DNA of 64,000 bases from an uncultured Cellvibrio sp. (GCA_946481095.1 CAMLML010000014.1:1-64000), one strand, 5' to 3'; shown: positions 12,901 to 20,937, counted from the stretch's first letter. Program-made: numbers and translations. The notes: a model not told the origin generated them from the sequence alone.

Positions 12901-13128
12901 ATTTTCGGTACCGGCGAGTTGTTCCTCCAATGGCGTAGCCACTGTTTCGGCAATCACTTTCGGGTTGGCACCGGGATAAGATGCGTTGACCACTACCGAA
13001 GGTGGTGAAACTTCGGGATATTCCGAAATCGGTAATTGAAACATGGCGATAAAACCGCCGATAAAAATCAATAGTGAAATCACTCCTGCGAATATGGGGC
13101 GATCCACGAAAAATTTGGATATGTTCAT
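9931..13128 (-). CDS. RND multidrug efflux pump, HAE-1 family (MexF-like)
   Basis: Inner-membrane proton-driven drug exporter of 1065 residues. N-terminal FFVDRPIFAGVISLLIFIGG, then a first large periplasmic loop, helices including LAIGIVVDDAIVVVENVERN (the paired Asp of the proton relay), the second periplasmic loop, and SKNAILIVEFA with the relay lysine. The phrase FSINTLSLFGLVLAIGIV is closer to MexF than to AcrB/MexB as I remember them, so the set resembles MexEF-OprN. Substrates cannot be read from sequence. It lies 52 bases after the adaptor gene and overlaps the outer-membrane gene by four bases. Confidence 0.94.
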   Translation of the reverse strand: MNISKFFVDRPIFAGVISLLIFIGGFIAMFQLPISEYPEVSPPSVVVNASYPGANPKVIAETVATPLEEQLAGTENMLYMFSQATTDGRLTLTVTFKIGTNADLAQQMVQNRISQALPRLPDVTRQRGVTVVKSSPDLTMVVHLISPDKSYDELYLRNYALMNIKDELAKVPGVGMVRLFGSGDYAMRIWLNPEKIAEKNLTANEVVNAIREQNVQVAAGMIGGAPVTDLVDVQLPVNAKGRLDNPEEFGEIIIRAGNNGEITRLKDVARIEMGASEFALNSMLDSQPAVAIPIFQAPGANAIQISDNVRSTMAELKKRFPQGVDYHVVYDPTIFVKSSIKAVIKTLLEALALVVVVVILFLQTWRASIIPLLAVPVSIIGTFSLMWAFGFSINTLSLFGLVLAIGIVVDDAIVVVENVERNIEEGLTPIAATYKAMQEVSGPIIAISLTLIAVFVPIAFVSGLTGQFYKQFALTIAISTVISAINSLTLSPALAALLLKGHNEPKDRLTRGMDKVFGGFFAWFNRSFARASGNYSTKVGKILGRKMAAVGVYAILLGVAVVGFNIIPKGFVPAQDKQYLIAFAQLPDGATLQRTEKVIREMGEIGLAEAGVENAVQFPGLSVNGFTNSSSAGIVFFPLKDFDQRTSKDLSAAAISQKLQMKFAGIEEAFIAIFPPPPVRGLGTTGGFKLQIEDRAGLGYEKLAEVVAQVQQKAMQRPELASVYSNYKINVPQLYADVDRTKAKQLGLNVKEIFDTMQVYLGSLYVNDFNQFGRTYQVIAQADAPYRNTPDDALNLKVRNAQGDMVPLGAVLTMKESYGPESAAHYNGYLAADINGNAAPGYSSGQAQDAISEILDEVLPSGIVYEWTDLTYQEVLAGNTAIYILPLCLLLVFLVLAAQYESLALPLVVVTIVPLSILSALFGVWITNGDNNIFTQISLFVLAGLASKNAILIVEFARELEIRGMETYQAAITASRMRLRPILMTSFAFIMGVLPMVFSTGAGAEMRSVMGIAVFSGMLGVTFFGLFFTPMFYVLLRKLEGNRKYQTQELSENIEQPGLTHEVKA

Positions 13129-13180
13129 AATGTTCTGCCAGTTTTCATTTCAACATCCGTTTAGAAAAATTAAATGATAA

Positions 13181-14338
13181 TTAGTTAGCTGCAGCCAATT
13201 TGTTGGCAACTGTTGAGGGGTTCACAAGGCTATTGGGGCGTACGTGGGATAAGCCGTTGACAATAATTTTTTCACCGGCTGCAAGACCTGAGAGCACAAC
13301 GCGCTGACCTTGATAATATTCACCCAGAACCACTTCGCGATAATTGGCGGTGTTGGTTTCATCCACAACCAATACAAATTTTTTGCTTTGATTGGTGCCG
13401 ATTGCACGTTCAGGAATTAACAAACTATTGGATTTTTCAGCAGAACCCAAACGCAAATTGGCAAACATGCCCGCTGTTAATGCGCCATCTTTGTTATCAA
13501 AAATTGCGCGCGCGCGAATGGTGCCGCTGTTGGTATCCAAACGATTATCAAAGGCATAAATATGGCCTTCATAAGTGGTTGCAGCATCGCCAGCCAAATT
13601 TAATTCCACTGGCATGGCTTGCACATTTTGCGTGTTGCGCACCAGCTGCACATAGGTGGCTTCATCCACATTAAATTCGGCGTAGAGTTTATCGTTGGCA
13701 ACAATTTGCGTGAGCACCGGCGCATTTACACCTGCATCCACTACATTACCTGTGGTGAGTTCTGCGCGACCGACACGACCGGAAATCGGCGCGCTGATAT
13801 GCGCATATTCGAGGTCCAGCTTCGCCTGGCTTAATGCTGCCTCTGCTTGTTTAACATCGGCCTGTGCAACTTGATTTGCACTCAAGGCCGAGTCGTAAAC
13901 ACTTTGCGATACCAGTTTGGCGCCTATGAGTTGTTCGGCTCGGGCCAGTTCGTCCTGCGCTAATTTTGCACGGGATTGTGCGGTCGCCAATTGCGCCTGG
14001 GCGCGTTGTACTGATGCTTGATGCGGGCGTGGGTCAATCACAAACAAGGGTTGGCCTTTTTTTACTTGCTGACCTTCGGTAAATAACACTTGCTGGATGG
14101 TGCCGCTGACCAAGGGTTTGATGGCAGCGCTTTCAACCGGGGCAAGGCGACCGGAGAATTGACTCCAGCTACGAATGGACTCGGGCTCTACTACCAACAG
14201 ATCAACACTGGGGGCAGGTGGTATGGCACCTGGCGAAGCAGCATCAACATTGGTGGTGAAATAAAAACTGATGATACCTGTCAGTATGGTGGCAGCAGTG
14301 AGTGACAAGGCAGGGTGTTTGGTGAAAAGTGTGCGCAT
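13181..14338 (-). CDS. RND efflux periplasmic adaptor (MexE-like)
   Basis: Membrane fusion protein linking pump and outer-membrane duct, 385 residues. One N-terminal membrane/signal segment (LSLTAATILTGIISFYFTT), a beta-barrel and split lipoyl domain (SGTIQQVLFTEGQQVKKGQPLFVIDPRP), an alpha-hairpin rich in Ala/Gln, and the second lipoyl half (LEYAHISAPISGRVGRAELT). The open frame runs to 14464, but AGGAG precedes the doubled ATG at 14341/14338 and the extra residues overlap the promoter and operator, so I start at 14338. First gene of the efflux operon, expressed from a TetR-controlled promoter. Confidence 0.93.
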   Translation of the reverse strand: MRTLFTKHPALSLTAATILTGIISFYFTTNVDAASPGAIPPAPSVDLLVVEPESIRSWSQFSGRLAPVESAAIKPLVSGTIQQVLFTEGQQVKKGQPLFVIDPRPHQASVQRAQAQLATAQSRAKLAQDELARAEQLIGAKLVSQSVYDSALSANQVAQADVKQAEAALSQAKLDLEYAHISAPISGRVGRAELTTGNVVDAGVNAPVLTQIVANDKLYAEFNVDEATYVQLVRNTQNVQAMPVELNLAGDAATTYEGHIYAFDNRLDTNSGTIRARAIFDNKDGALTAGMFANLRLGSAEKSNSLLIPERAIGTNQSKKFVLVVDETNTANYREVVLGEYYQGQRVVLSGLAAGEKIIVNGLSHVRPNSLVNPSTVANKLAAAN

Positions 14339-14416
14339 CATAGGCTCCTGTTGCGGCTTGTATTGCAATGAGTTGGCTACCCGAATTCCCTTGATGGGTT
14401 GGTTCGGTTTGGTAAA

Positions 14417-14446
14417 AATATACATACCGGTTGGTATGTTGGTCAA
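14417..14446 (-). promoter_or_regulatory. Efflux operon promoter with TetR operator in spacer
   Basis: On the minus strand TTGACC (14441-14446) and TATATT (14417-14422) are separated by 18 bases. The spacer is almost entirely filled by a palindrome ACATACC-N4-GGTATGT (14422-14439) with perfect 7-base arms. A near-identical palindrome sits in the divergent regulator promoter. A repressor bound here would block polymerase. The predicted leader is about 70 bases to the adaptor start. Confidence 0.75.
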
Positions 14447-14585
14447 GAAAAATTTATTCGACAATGTTTTATCTGTGGATCTTTGCCGGGTAATTTTATG
14501 AAAAATAATGAAAAATCAGATAATTAGCGGTTTTCAGCTGTAACGGCTGTGGTATGCAACTGGCTGGTGATAACTGTATCTGCGA

Positions 14586-14614
14586 TTGAAAAACATACCA
14601 TCCGGTATCATAAT
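14586..14614 (+). promoter_or_regulatory. TetR-family regulator promoter with operator in spacer
   Basis: TTGAAA (14586-14591) and CATAAT (14609-14614) are 17 bases apart. The palindrome ATACC-N4-GGTAT lies at 14595-14608. Read on the minus strand it is ATACCGGATGGTAT, differing from the operon operator ATACCGGTTGGTAT at one base. This indicates autoregulation together with control of the efflux operon. Confidence 0.72.
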
Positions 14615-14643
14615 AGCTGCATCAACCAACCAAGATGCCACTT

Positions 14644-15288
14644 ATGAACGCTACAGATACTCGCACATTACTTTTGGAAACTGCCCTGGATTTGATCTGG
14701 AGTAGCAACTATAGCGATGTCGGCGTAAATGAAATTTGCAAACAGGCTGGTGTGACCAAAGGTAGTTTTTATCATCACTTTGAGTCCAAAGCTGAACTGT
14801 TTTGCGAGGCCACCAATCACTATTGGGAAAAAGTCCGTCAGGATCTGGATTGCATTCTGTCGCCAATCAATTCCCCACTTGAGCAATTGGAAAATTGGCT
14901 GATTTATATCTATGTGAACAAGATCGGCGACGACAAAGACAATGTGCCGGGTTGCGCCTTTTTTAGTGCTGGAATGCAGGCAGGTTGTAATGAGCCGCGC
15001 GTGAGTGAAACTTTGCGTTTGATGACTGAGCGCGGTGCGAAATATATTCAGGCGCTGGTGATGAATTTACATAATGGCAATTTTCTGGATGACTTGAAGG
15101 ATGTTGAGCAGACTGCGCGTTTGATGCAGCAATACATGCAAGGTGCCATCACCCATGCCAGAGTCACGCGCAATATTGAGAATGTTCGCAAAGATTTACC
15201 GGTGGGGATTTATAAGTTGATTGGCTTAAAACCCGAATATTGGTTTAGTGCCAAACCTAATTTTGCCTGTGATCAGTCGGCTGTATAA
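14644..15288 (+). CDS. TetR-family transcriptional repressor
   Basis: Helix-turn-helix regulator of 214 residues, predicted to repress the divergent efflux operon and itself. The N-terminal domain shows LLLETALDLIWSSNYSDV followed by the recognition region NEICKQAGVTKGSFYHHFESK (positions about 25-50), and the ligand domain carries NVPGCAFFSAGMQAG, a C-terminal signature of this TetR branch. Two nearby ATGs, 14635 and 14644, lack a strong ribosome site; 14644 is the closer match to family starts. Both leave short leaders after the predicted transcription start. The inducer is unknown. Confidence 0.9.
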   Translation: MNATDTRTLLLETALDLIWSSNYSDVGVNEICKQAGVTKGSFYHHFESKAELFCEATNHYWEKVRQDLDCILSPINSPLEQLENWLIYIYVNKIGDDKDNVPGCAFFSAGMQAGCNEPRVSETLRLMTERGAKYIQALVMNLHNGNFLDDLKDVEQTARLMQQYMQGAITHARVTRNIENVRKDLPVGIYKLIGLKPEYWFSAKPNFACDQSAV

Positions 15289-15376
15289 AGTTAGGCATTA
15301 ACCTCGGTTTGTTTCATTTTTTTGATAAATTTTTAATACAATAAATCTTCATACGGGCATTTCCGGATCGAATCAA

Positions 15377-15405
15377 CAGTATATTGTTGGCACATCAATA
15401 TACTG
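15377..15405. repeat. Inverted repeat upstream of pectate lyase gene
   Basis: CAGTATATTG and CAATATACTG are perfect 10-base arms around a nine-base centre. No T-run follows, so it is not an ordinary terminator. It sits about 165 bases before the pectate lyase start in a 279-base intergenic region that holds no gene, and could be an operator or leader hairpin. Confidence 0.5.
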
Positions 15406-15567
15406 CATACCACTTCATTTATGATTTTGAAAAAACCGCGGATGTTGACGCTGAACTCTTTTATTTGACTTGTTGCGCGTGATAAACAAAAAAGTGTTAA
15501 TAATCGGCACGTTTATCAACTATGAACTATGCTTTTGGAAGTTATTAAAGAGTATCAGGTGTGGTAA

Positions 15568-17208
15568 ATGCGTAGATGTTTTCTGGTTATTGGGTATTTG
15601 ATTTTTTTACAGTCAGAGCTGGTTAGCGCGAATAATTTGGCTCTTGATAAACCTGTAGAGCCGCAAATAAATTCGACACAAATCAGGTCTACCATGAAAA
15701 CTGCCAGTCAGTTTATGTTGGATAAAGTCAGTTATCAGGGAGGTTTTGTCTGGTCGTATTTACCTGATTTATCGCGGCAATGGGGCGAGCTTGAAGCAAA
15801 TCGAACCATGATCTGGATGCAACCTCCTGGTACGGCAAGTGTTGGTCATTTGTTACTTGATGCCTATCATGCGACTCAGGACGAATATTATTACAAGGCA
15901 GCAGAAAAAGTAGCAGCTGCGATCATTCATGCGCAAGATTCCAGCGGTGGCTGGAATTACGTTGCAGATTTTGCGGGTGAGAAATCCCTGAAAAAATGGT
16001 ACGCCACAATAGGAAAACAAGCTTGGCGTTTGGAGGAATTTCACCATTATTACGGCAATGCCACCTTCGATGATGGCGGGACTGCAGAAGCAGCAAAATT
16101 TTTGTTGCGATTGTATTTGGAAAAATCTGATAAAAAATACCGGGCTGCTTTAAATCGGGCAATTGATTTTATACTTGTCAGTCAATATCCAATTGGTGGT
16201 TGGCCGCAACGATTTCCATTAATTCATCATCAAGAAAACAAACATTATTCTTCATTCATTACATTTAATGATGATGTTGCTGCTGAAAACATTGATTTTT
16301 TATTGATGTGTTATCAAACATTACATGAAGAAAGAGTGCGTGAACCTGTCATTCGCGCAATGAATAGTTTTTTAGTGACGCAACAGGGGCAGCCCCAACC
16401 GGGGTGGGCTTTGCAATACACAATAGAATTAGAGCCTGCAGCTGCACGTTCTTACGAGCCTAAAAGCCTACACACACCCACAACTGCTGAAAATATTTTG
16501 CAACTAATCAAATTTTATCGTTTAACAGGCGATAGCAAATTTCTGGCAAGAATTCCCGAGGCACTGGATTGGCTGGATTCTCTTGAAATAAAAGACAAAT
16601 CGCTAATTGAAGGTCGCAGTCATCCAGGTTTTGTTGAATTGAAAACCAATAAAGCTATTTATACTCACCGCCGCGGTGCAAATGTAGTGAATGGCGAATA
16701 TTATGCTGATTACATGCCGGGAAATATGTTGGCGCACTATAAATCCGCGACCAAAATTAATGTAGCTGCCTTGCGTCAAGCTTATCAAGTGGCTCTGGCG
16801 ACACCACCTGAAGAGGCCAGTCGGCAATCACCACTGAATAAAGATTTAAAATTAACATTACCGAAATTTTTTACTATCGGTAAAGTCAGTTTTTCTGATT
16901 TGAATTTTCGCGCCCAAATTAATAAAGAATCATCATCTTTAATGGAGGCAACAGCTCAATTAATCCACAGTTTAAATCAGCAAGGATATTGGCCAACGCC
17001 CTTGTATTACACAACCAATCCCTACATTGGTGAGCCATCAAAAACCCTTGCTGATAATCAGTATGCCAATACTATGGTGGGTGATAAATGGGACACTTCG
17101 CCTTATCCAACCGAAAATCCTGTGATGGGAATCTCTACGGCAACCTATATTAAAAATATGGGCATTTTGATTGAGTATTTGCAAATATCAGAGTTGGAAA
17201 AAAATTAA
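15568..17208 (+). CDS. Secreted pectate lyase, polysaccharide lyase family 10-like
   Basis: 546 residues with a Sec signal peptide (about 1-22, ending LVSA-NN). The body is an all-helical toroid-type sequence with motifs shared with PL10 pectate lyases: GGFVWSY, SSGGWNYVADF, YPIGGWPQRFP, ITFNDDVAAEN (Asp pair as in the calcium/catalytic region) and FVELKTNKAIYTHRRG. The enzymes cleave polygalacturonate by beta-elimination. The match is by eye and the protein appears divergent, so substrate preference is not certain. It carries no recognisable carbohydrate-binding module. No other pectin genes are next to it, so it stands alone in this window. Confidence 0.78.
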   Translation: MRRCFLVIGYLIFLQSELVSANNLALDKPVEPQINSTQIRSTMKTASQFMLDKVSYQGGFVWSYLPDLSRQWGELEANRTMIWMQPPGTASVGHLLLDAYHATQDEYYYKAAEKVAAAIIHAQDSSGGWNYVADFAGEKSLKKWYATIGKQAWRLEEFHHYYGNATFDDGGTAEAAKFLLRLYLEKSDKKYRAALNRAIDFILVSQYPIGGWPQRFPLIHHQENKHYSSFITFNDDVAAENIDFLLMCYQTLHEERVREPVIRAMNSFLVTQQGQPQPGWALQYTIELEPAAARSYEPKSLHTPTTAENILQLIKFYRLTGDSKFLARIPEALDWLDSLEIKDKSLIEGRSHPGFVELKTNKAIYTHRRGANVVNGEYYADYMPGNMLAHYKSATKINVAALRQAYQVALATPPEEASRQSPLNKDLKLTLPKFFTIGKVSFSDLNFRAQINKESSSLMEATAQLIHSLNQQGYWPTPLYYTTNPYIGEPSKTLADNQYANTMVGDKWDTSPYPTENPVMGISTATYIKNMGILIEYLQISELEKN

Positions 17209-17302
17209 GTATCATCTGTCAGGGTATAGCGATAAGCTTCAGCTCCTTGCGTAGCAAATAAAACTTTTTGTTGCCACGCCCAACCCGTGAAGGACTAGAC
17301 AA

Positions 17303-17953
17303 ATGTCATCTTTACGTTTTCGTTATCAAACTATTGAGTTTGGAAGTATCGATATTCATTTGCGAAGCCTTCGCGATAATCAGGAGTTCTCGGATGAATC
17401 AGGTGAAGCAGCTGATTTAGGTATTTCTTCTGCATCCTGGCCGCTCTTTGGCATTATTTGGGCGTCTGGTCAGGTCTTGGCGCATGAGATGGTTAATTTT
17501 GAAATTGCGGGCAAACGCATTCTGGAAGTGGGTTGTGGAATTGCACTAGCCAGTCATTTGTTGAATAAACGCCATGCCAACATTACCGCTACGGATTACC
17601 ATCCGGAAGTTGAAAATTTTTTAATAGAAAATGTCAAACTCAATCAAGGTAATGTTATTCCATTTGTGCGAACAGGTTGGGCAGATGCCGAAACCAACCT
17701 CGGGAAATTTGATGTCATTATTGGCAGTGATATTTTATATGAGGCAGAACATGTTGAATTGCTGGCAAATTTTTTAATGCAACATGCAGCACCTCATTGT
17801 GAAATTGTTTTGGTTGATCAGGGACGTGGTAATCATGCGCGTTTCAGCAAAAAAATGGTGCAATTGGGGTTTGATCACAAGCAGAAAAAACCCGATACAC
17901 AAGCTTATCTTGATAAGCCTTTTGCTGGACAGGTTTTGTATTATTTGAGATAG
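17303..17953 (+). CDS. Class I SAM-dependent methyltransferase
   Basis: 216 residues. The AdoMet-binding motif I ILEVGCGIALASHLLNK is followed by ITATDYHPEVENFLIENV and the post-motif IIGSDILYEAEHVELLANFL, a pattern of the protein-lysine/histidine N-methyltransferase-like (METTL) group. The N-terminal part contains SASWPLFGIIWASGQVLAHEM, matching the WPS-type entry of that family. Target unknown; protein methylation is likelier than small-molecule methylation, by family. The start has AAGGA about 8 bases upstream. It appears monocistronic, ending before a convergent regulator. Confidence 0.8.
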   Translation: MSSLRFRYQTIEFGSIDIHLRSLRDNQEFSDESGEAADLGISSASWPLFGIIWASGQVLAHEMVNFEIAGKRILEVGCGIALASHLLNKRHANITATDYHPEVENFLIENVKLNQGNVIPFVRTGWADAETNLGKFDVIIGSDILYEAEHVELLANFLMQHAAPHCEIVLVDQGRGNHARFSKKMVQLGFDHKQKKPDTQAYLDKPFAGQVLYYLR

Positions 17954-17963
17954 ATATTTTAAT

Positions 17964-17997
17964 TTGAATAAGAACACATGTGTGCTCTTATATTCAG
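17964..17997. terminator. Possible convergent terminator
   Basis: TTGAATAAGAACACA and TGTGTGCTCTTATATTCA pair imperfectly (one bulged position) in a long A/T-rich stem between the methyltransferase and the converging HxlR gene. No clear T-run on either side, so this is a weak call. Confidence 0.35.
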
Positions 17998-18007
17998 GTA
18001 ATTAAAT

Positions 18008-18361
18008 TTATTTACCCGCAAGTTTTTTCATTTTCAGTTTTTGTCCCACATTCACTATGGCGGCAATTGCGGGTTGTAATTCACGTCCTAATTCCGTCAG
18101 GGAATATTCTACTGTTGGCGGTGAAGTATCCATCACTTCGCGATGAATCACGCCAATTTCTTCCATTTCTTTCAATCGTGCAGACAGTACTTTTGCAGAG
18201 ATACCTTTTATATCGGCTTTTAATTCGCTGAATCTTCGTGGATTGGCTTTGAGATACCAGATGATATGGGGAGTCCAGGTGCCACGAATAAATTTCATGC
18301 AGCCAGACAGTGGGCACTCACCGGGCGGTGGTTCGACTTCACTTTTGCGCATTTTTACCAT
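18008..18361 (-). CDS. HxlR-family winged-helix regulator
   Basis: 117 residues, one HxlR DNA-binding domain. CPLSGCMKFIRGTWTPHIIWYL with the redox-type cysteine near the start, RRFSELKADIKGISAKVLSARLKEMEEIG (recognition helix region), and the beta-wing TVEYSLTELGREL are classical. Members respond to electrophiles, quinones, aldehydes or thiol stress. It is divergent from a nitronate monooxygenase-flavoprotein-GST set, which it probably controls. Two cysteines in the N-terminal CPLSGC could be the sensor; this is inference. Confidence 0.92.
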   Translation of the reverse strand: MVKMRKSEVEPPPGECPLSGCMKFIRGTWTPHIIWYLKANPRRFSELKADIKGISAKVLSARLKEMEEIGVIHREVMDTSPPTVEYSLTELGRELQPAIAAIVNVGQKLKMKKLAGK

Positions 18362-18412
18362 GATAAATCTCTGCTGATGGTCTGCAATTCGATGGTTACA
18401 TTTTGGTTTTCA

Positions 18413-18474
18413 AGTTACCTGATGGTAACTCAATTTTTTGGGTTACTGCTAGATATGTGGTTACAAAATGTAAC
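18413..18474. promoter_or_regulatory. Two palindromic operators between hxlR and detoxification genes
   Basis: AGTTACC-TGAT-GGTAACT (18413-18430) and GTTACA-AAA-TGTAAC (18460-18474) share the half-site GTTAC/GTAAC. Extra single half-sites occur at 18395-18399 and about 18442-18446. They lie in the divergent spacer, the second overlapping a weak promoter (TTACAA, 17 bases, TATAGT at 18484-18489) that reads into the nitronate monooxygenase gene. They are the expected place for HxlR binding. Confidence 0.6.
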
Positions 18475-18567
18475 TTAACTACTTATAGTAAGCGCCTTCA
18501 TATTGATCCAAAGATTGATTGAATACCAGAGATTAATTAAGTGCCAGAGAATAAAAGGAATCAAAGT

Positions 18568-19668
18568 ATGTGGTCGCAAACCGCTGTTACCCGTCGTTTG
18601 GGAATTCAATATCCCATCATTCAAGGCCCTTTTGGTGGTGGCTTGTCATCTACACAATTAACTCTTGCTGTTTCAGAAGCGGGTGGATTGGGTTCTTATG
18701 GTGTGCATCATTTAAGCCCTGCCGATATTCGCGATCTGGGTAAGACTTTACATCAACAAACTAAAAAGCCTTTTGCATTGAATTTATGGGTGTCCAATCA
18801 TGATCGGGATGCGGGTTCTTTTTCCGCTGAAAAATTTCAACAAGCATTAACAATATTTGAACCTTATTATCAAAAGCTTGGGCTTAAACCACCTGCGCAA
18901 CCTGAGCGATTCGGTTACAACTTTGAAGATCAGATCGATGCTTTATTGGATGTGAAACCCGCGGTTTTTAGTTTTGTTTATGGCATTCCGTCGAGAGAAG
19001 TATTACAAGAATGCAAACGCAGAAATATTGTGACCGTAGGAACGATTACTACTATTGATGAAGCGTTGGTTATGGAAAGCGCGGGTGTGGATTTGCTGGT
19101 AGCAACAGGATTTGAAGCAGGCGGTCACAGAGTTTCTTTTTTGCGTTCGTCGGAAGACTCGCTTACAGGAACTTTTGCACTCATTCCAACAGTTACCGCG
19201 AAAGTTAAAATCCCTGTGATTGCTGCTGGTGGTATAGCCAATGCAAAAGGCATCGCAGCGGCAATGGTTTTGGGCGCGCAGGGGGTGCAAATTGGAACTG
19301 CTTTTTTAGCTTGTGAAGAATCCAATGCAAGCAAAGTGCATAGAGCCAGACTTTTTAGTGAAGATGTAAAATACACCGCCTTAACCCGTGCATTCAGTGG
19401 TCGCCTTGCGCGAGGAATTCGCAATTATTTTGTTGATGAGTGGCAAACAAAAACTTCACAAATTTTACCTTATCCCATTCAAAGCTGGTTTACGAATAGT
19501 TTCAAACAGGCTGCCATTGAGCAGAGCAGGGCGGATTTAATGTCTTTGTGGGCCAGTCAAGCTTCACCACTCTTGCAACATAAAAATGCCAGCAATTTGT
19601 TTTCTGAGCTGATCATGCAAACCGATGAAATATTTTCAAATAATTTTTTTAGTTCAACCAAAAAATGA
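18568..19668 (+). CDS. Nitronate monooxygenase (2-nitropropane dioxygenase family)
   Basis: FMN-dependent TIM-barrel enzyme that oxidises alkyl nitronates such as propionate-3-nitronate; related members are enoyl-ACP reductases or quinone reductases. 366 residues. RLGIQYPIIQGPFGGGLS begins the barrel, VATGFEAGGHRVSF holds the active-site His, and PVIAAGGIANAKGIAAAMVLGAQGVQIGTAFL is the FMN phosphate site. A GTG at 18541 is in frame, but ATG 18568 has AAGGA nine bases ahead and begins at the conserved core. First of three genes likely under HxlR control. Confidence 0.9.
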   Translation: MWSQTAVTRRLGIQYPIIQGPFGGGLSSTQLTLAVSEAGGLGSYGVHHLSPADIRDLGKTLHQQTKKPFALNLWVSNHDRDAGSFSAEKFQQALTIFEPYYQKLGLKPPAQPERFGYNFEDQIDALLDVKPAVFSFVYGIPSREVLQECKRRNIVTVGTITTIDEALVMESAGVDLLVATGFEAGGHRVSFLRSSEDSLTGTFALIPTVTAKVKIPVIAAGGIANAKGIAAAMVLGAQGVQIGTAFLACEESNASKVHRARLFSEDVKYTALTRAFSGRLARGIRNYFVDEWQTKTSQILPYPIQSWFTNSFKQAAIEQSRADLMSLWASQASPLLQHKNASNLFSELIMQTDEIFSNNFFSSTKK

Positions 19669-19678
19669 GGTGATTTAA

Positions 19679-20233
19679 ATGGCAAATATAGTTGTGGTAT
19701 ATCATTCAGGTTACGGTCATACAAAGCGTATGGCAGAGTCTGTTGCAAATGGCGCAAAAGCAACATTAATTGCGATAGATGAAAATGGCAGTATCGCGGA
19801 TGCGGATTGGGCATTACTGACGAATGCTGATGCTATTATCATGGGTTCGCCTACTTATATGGGCAGTGTGAGTTGGCAATTTAAAAAGTTTGCTGATGCA
19901 TCTTCCAAAATGTGGTTTACACAACAATGGAAAGATAAAATTTTTGCCGGATTTACCAATAGTGCAACCATGAATGGTGACAAACATTCAACATTGCATT
20001 ATTTGTTTACTCTCGCAATGCAACACGGAGGTATATGGGTTGGGGCGGGAATGATGCCAAGTAATGCCAAAGCATCAACACGTAATGATATTAATTATGT
20101 AGGGTCTTTTGCGGGTGCCATGGCTACATCTCCATCTGATGCTGGAGTAGAGGAAATGTTGACTGGTGATTTGGAAACGGCGCGTCTTTTTGGTGTCAGA
20201 GTCAGTGCAGTAACAGAGAAGTATTTGCGATAA
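19679..20233 (+). CDS. Flavodoxin-family NAD(P)H-dependent reductase, WrbA-like
   Basis: 184 residues. The N-terminal FMN-phosphate loop YHSGYGHTKRMAESV and the isoalloxazine-binding MGSPTYMGSVSWQFKKFAD mark the flavodoxin/WrbA fold; GFTNSATMNGDKHSTL is typical of the quinone-reductase branch. Predicted to reduce quinones or nitro compounds by two electrons in the cytoplasm. GAGGTGA lies nine bases before the start, and the gene follows the nitronate monooxygenase by 10 bases, so they are one unit. Shorter than E. coli WrbA (198), so the symbol is withheld. Confidence 0.87.
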   Translation: MANIVVVYHSGYGHTKRMAESVANGAKATLIAIDENGSIADADWALLTNADAIIMGSPTYMGSVSWQFKKFADASSKMWFTQQWKDKIFAGFTNSATMNGDKHSTLHYLFTLAMQHGGIWVGAGMMPSNAKASTRNDINYVGSFAGAMATSPSDAGVEEMLTGDLETARLFGVRVSAVTEKYLR

Positions 20234-20280
20234 ATTTTATCAGTCACTTTATAACGATTTATGAATAACAGGAAAATTAT

Positions 20281-20886
20281 ATGAAATTATATTTTAGCCC
20301 CGGTGTTTGTTCACTGGCATCACACATCACTGCACGAGAATTAAACTTGCCAGTTGATTTGGTGAAGGTAGATTTGCGCACCAAACAAACCAGCCTTGGT
20401 GAAGATTTTTCAGCAATCAATAAAAAAGGTTATGTTCCGGCTTTGCAATTTAATGATGGATCATTGCTGACCGAAGGTGTTGCCATAATGCAATATCTGG
20501 CTGATCAAAAACCGGAAGCAGGTTTGGCTCCTGCTAATGGTACAAAGGAGCGTTATAAATTGCAGGAGTGGTTGACCTTTATTAATTCAGAAATTCACAA
20601 AGCCTATTCGCCTTTATTTGACGCCACAACGCCGGAACAGACAAAAAAATCCTGTTTGGCAAAGTTGGATAAACGTTATGGTTTTGTGGCTGAACAATTA
20701 GACAATCAAGAGTTTTTAATGGGTAAGCAGTTTACAGTTGCGGATGCTTACTTGTTCACAACAATGACCTGGGCAGGTTTTTTTAATCTGGATTTTGCCA
20801 AGTGGCCAGTGTTAAAAGATTATTTCACGCGTATTGCTGCTCGTGAATCAGTGCAAGCAGCACGGGCAGCTGAAAAAGCTGCTTAA
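20281..20886 (+). CDS. gstA: Beta-class glutathione S-transferase
   Basis: 201 residues, colinear with E. coli GstA (MKLYFSPGVCSLASHITARE). Thioredoxin-like N-terminal domain with the beta-class catalytic Cys10, cis-Pro segment GYVPALQF, glutathione-binding TEGVAIMQYLAD, then an all-helical C-terminal domain with FTVADAYLFTTMTWAGF. Conjugates glutathione to electrophiles. Its place after two flavoproteins, behind an HxlR regulator, suggests a combined reduction and conjugation response. A terminator follows. Confidence 0.93.
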   Translation: MKLYFSPGVCSLASHITARELNLPVDLVKVDLRTKQTSLGEDFSAINKKGYVPALQFNDGSLLTEGVAIMQYLADQKPEAGLAPANGTKERYKLQEWLTFINSEIHKAYSPLFDATTPEQTKKSCLAKLDKRYGFVAEQLDNQEFLMGKQFTVADAYLFTTMTWAGFFNLDFAKWPVLKDYFTRIAARESVQAARAAEKAA

Positions 20887-20909
20887 GATATTTACACTGT
20901 GTCTTGTAG

Positions 20910-20937
20910 GGGCAGCTCCTGAGGCTGCCCGCTTTTG
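20910..20937 (+). terminator. Intrinsic terminator after gstA
   Basis: GGGCAGC and GCTGCCC form a perfect 7-pair stem with a seven-base loop, followed by GCTTTT, 24 bases after the stop of gstA. Confidence 0.7.

Noticed and set aside
14339..14464. 42-residue extension of the efflux adaptor
   Set aside because: It crosses the predicted promoter and operator; AGGAG marks the later ATG.
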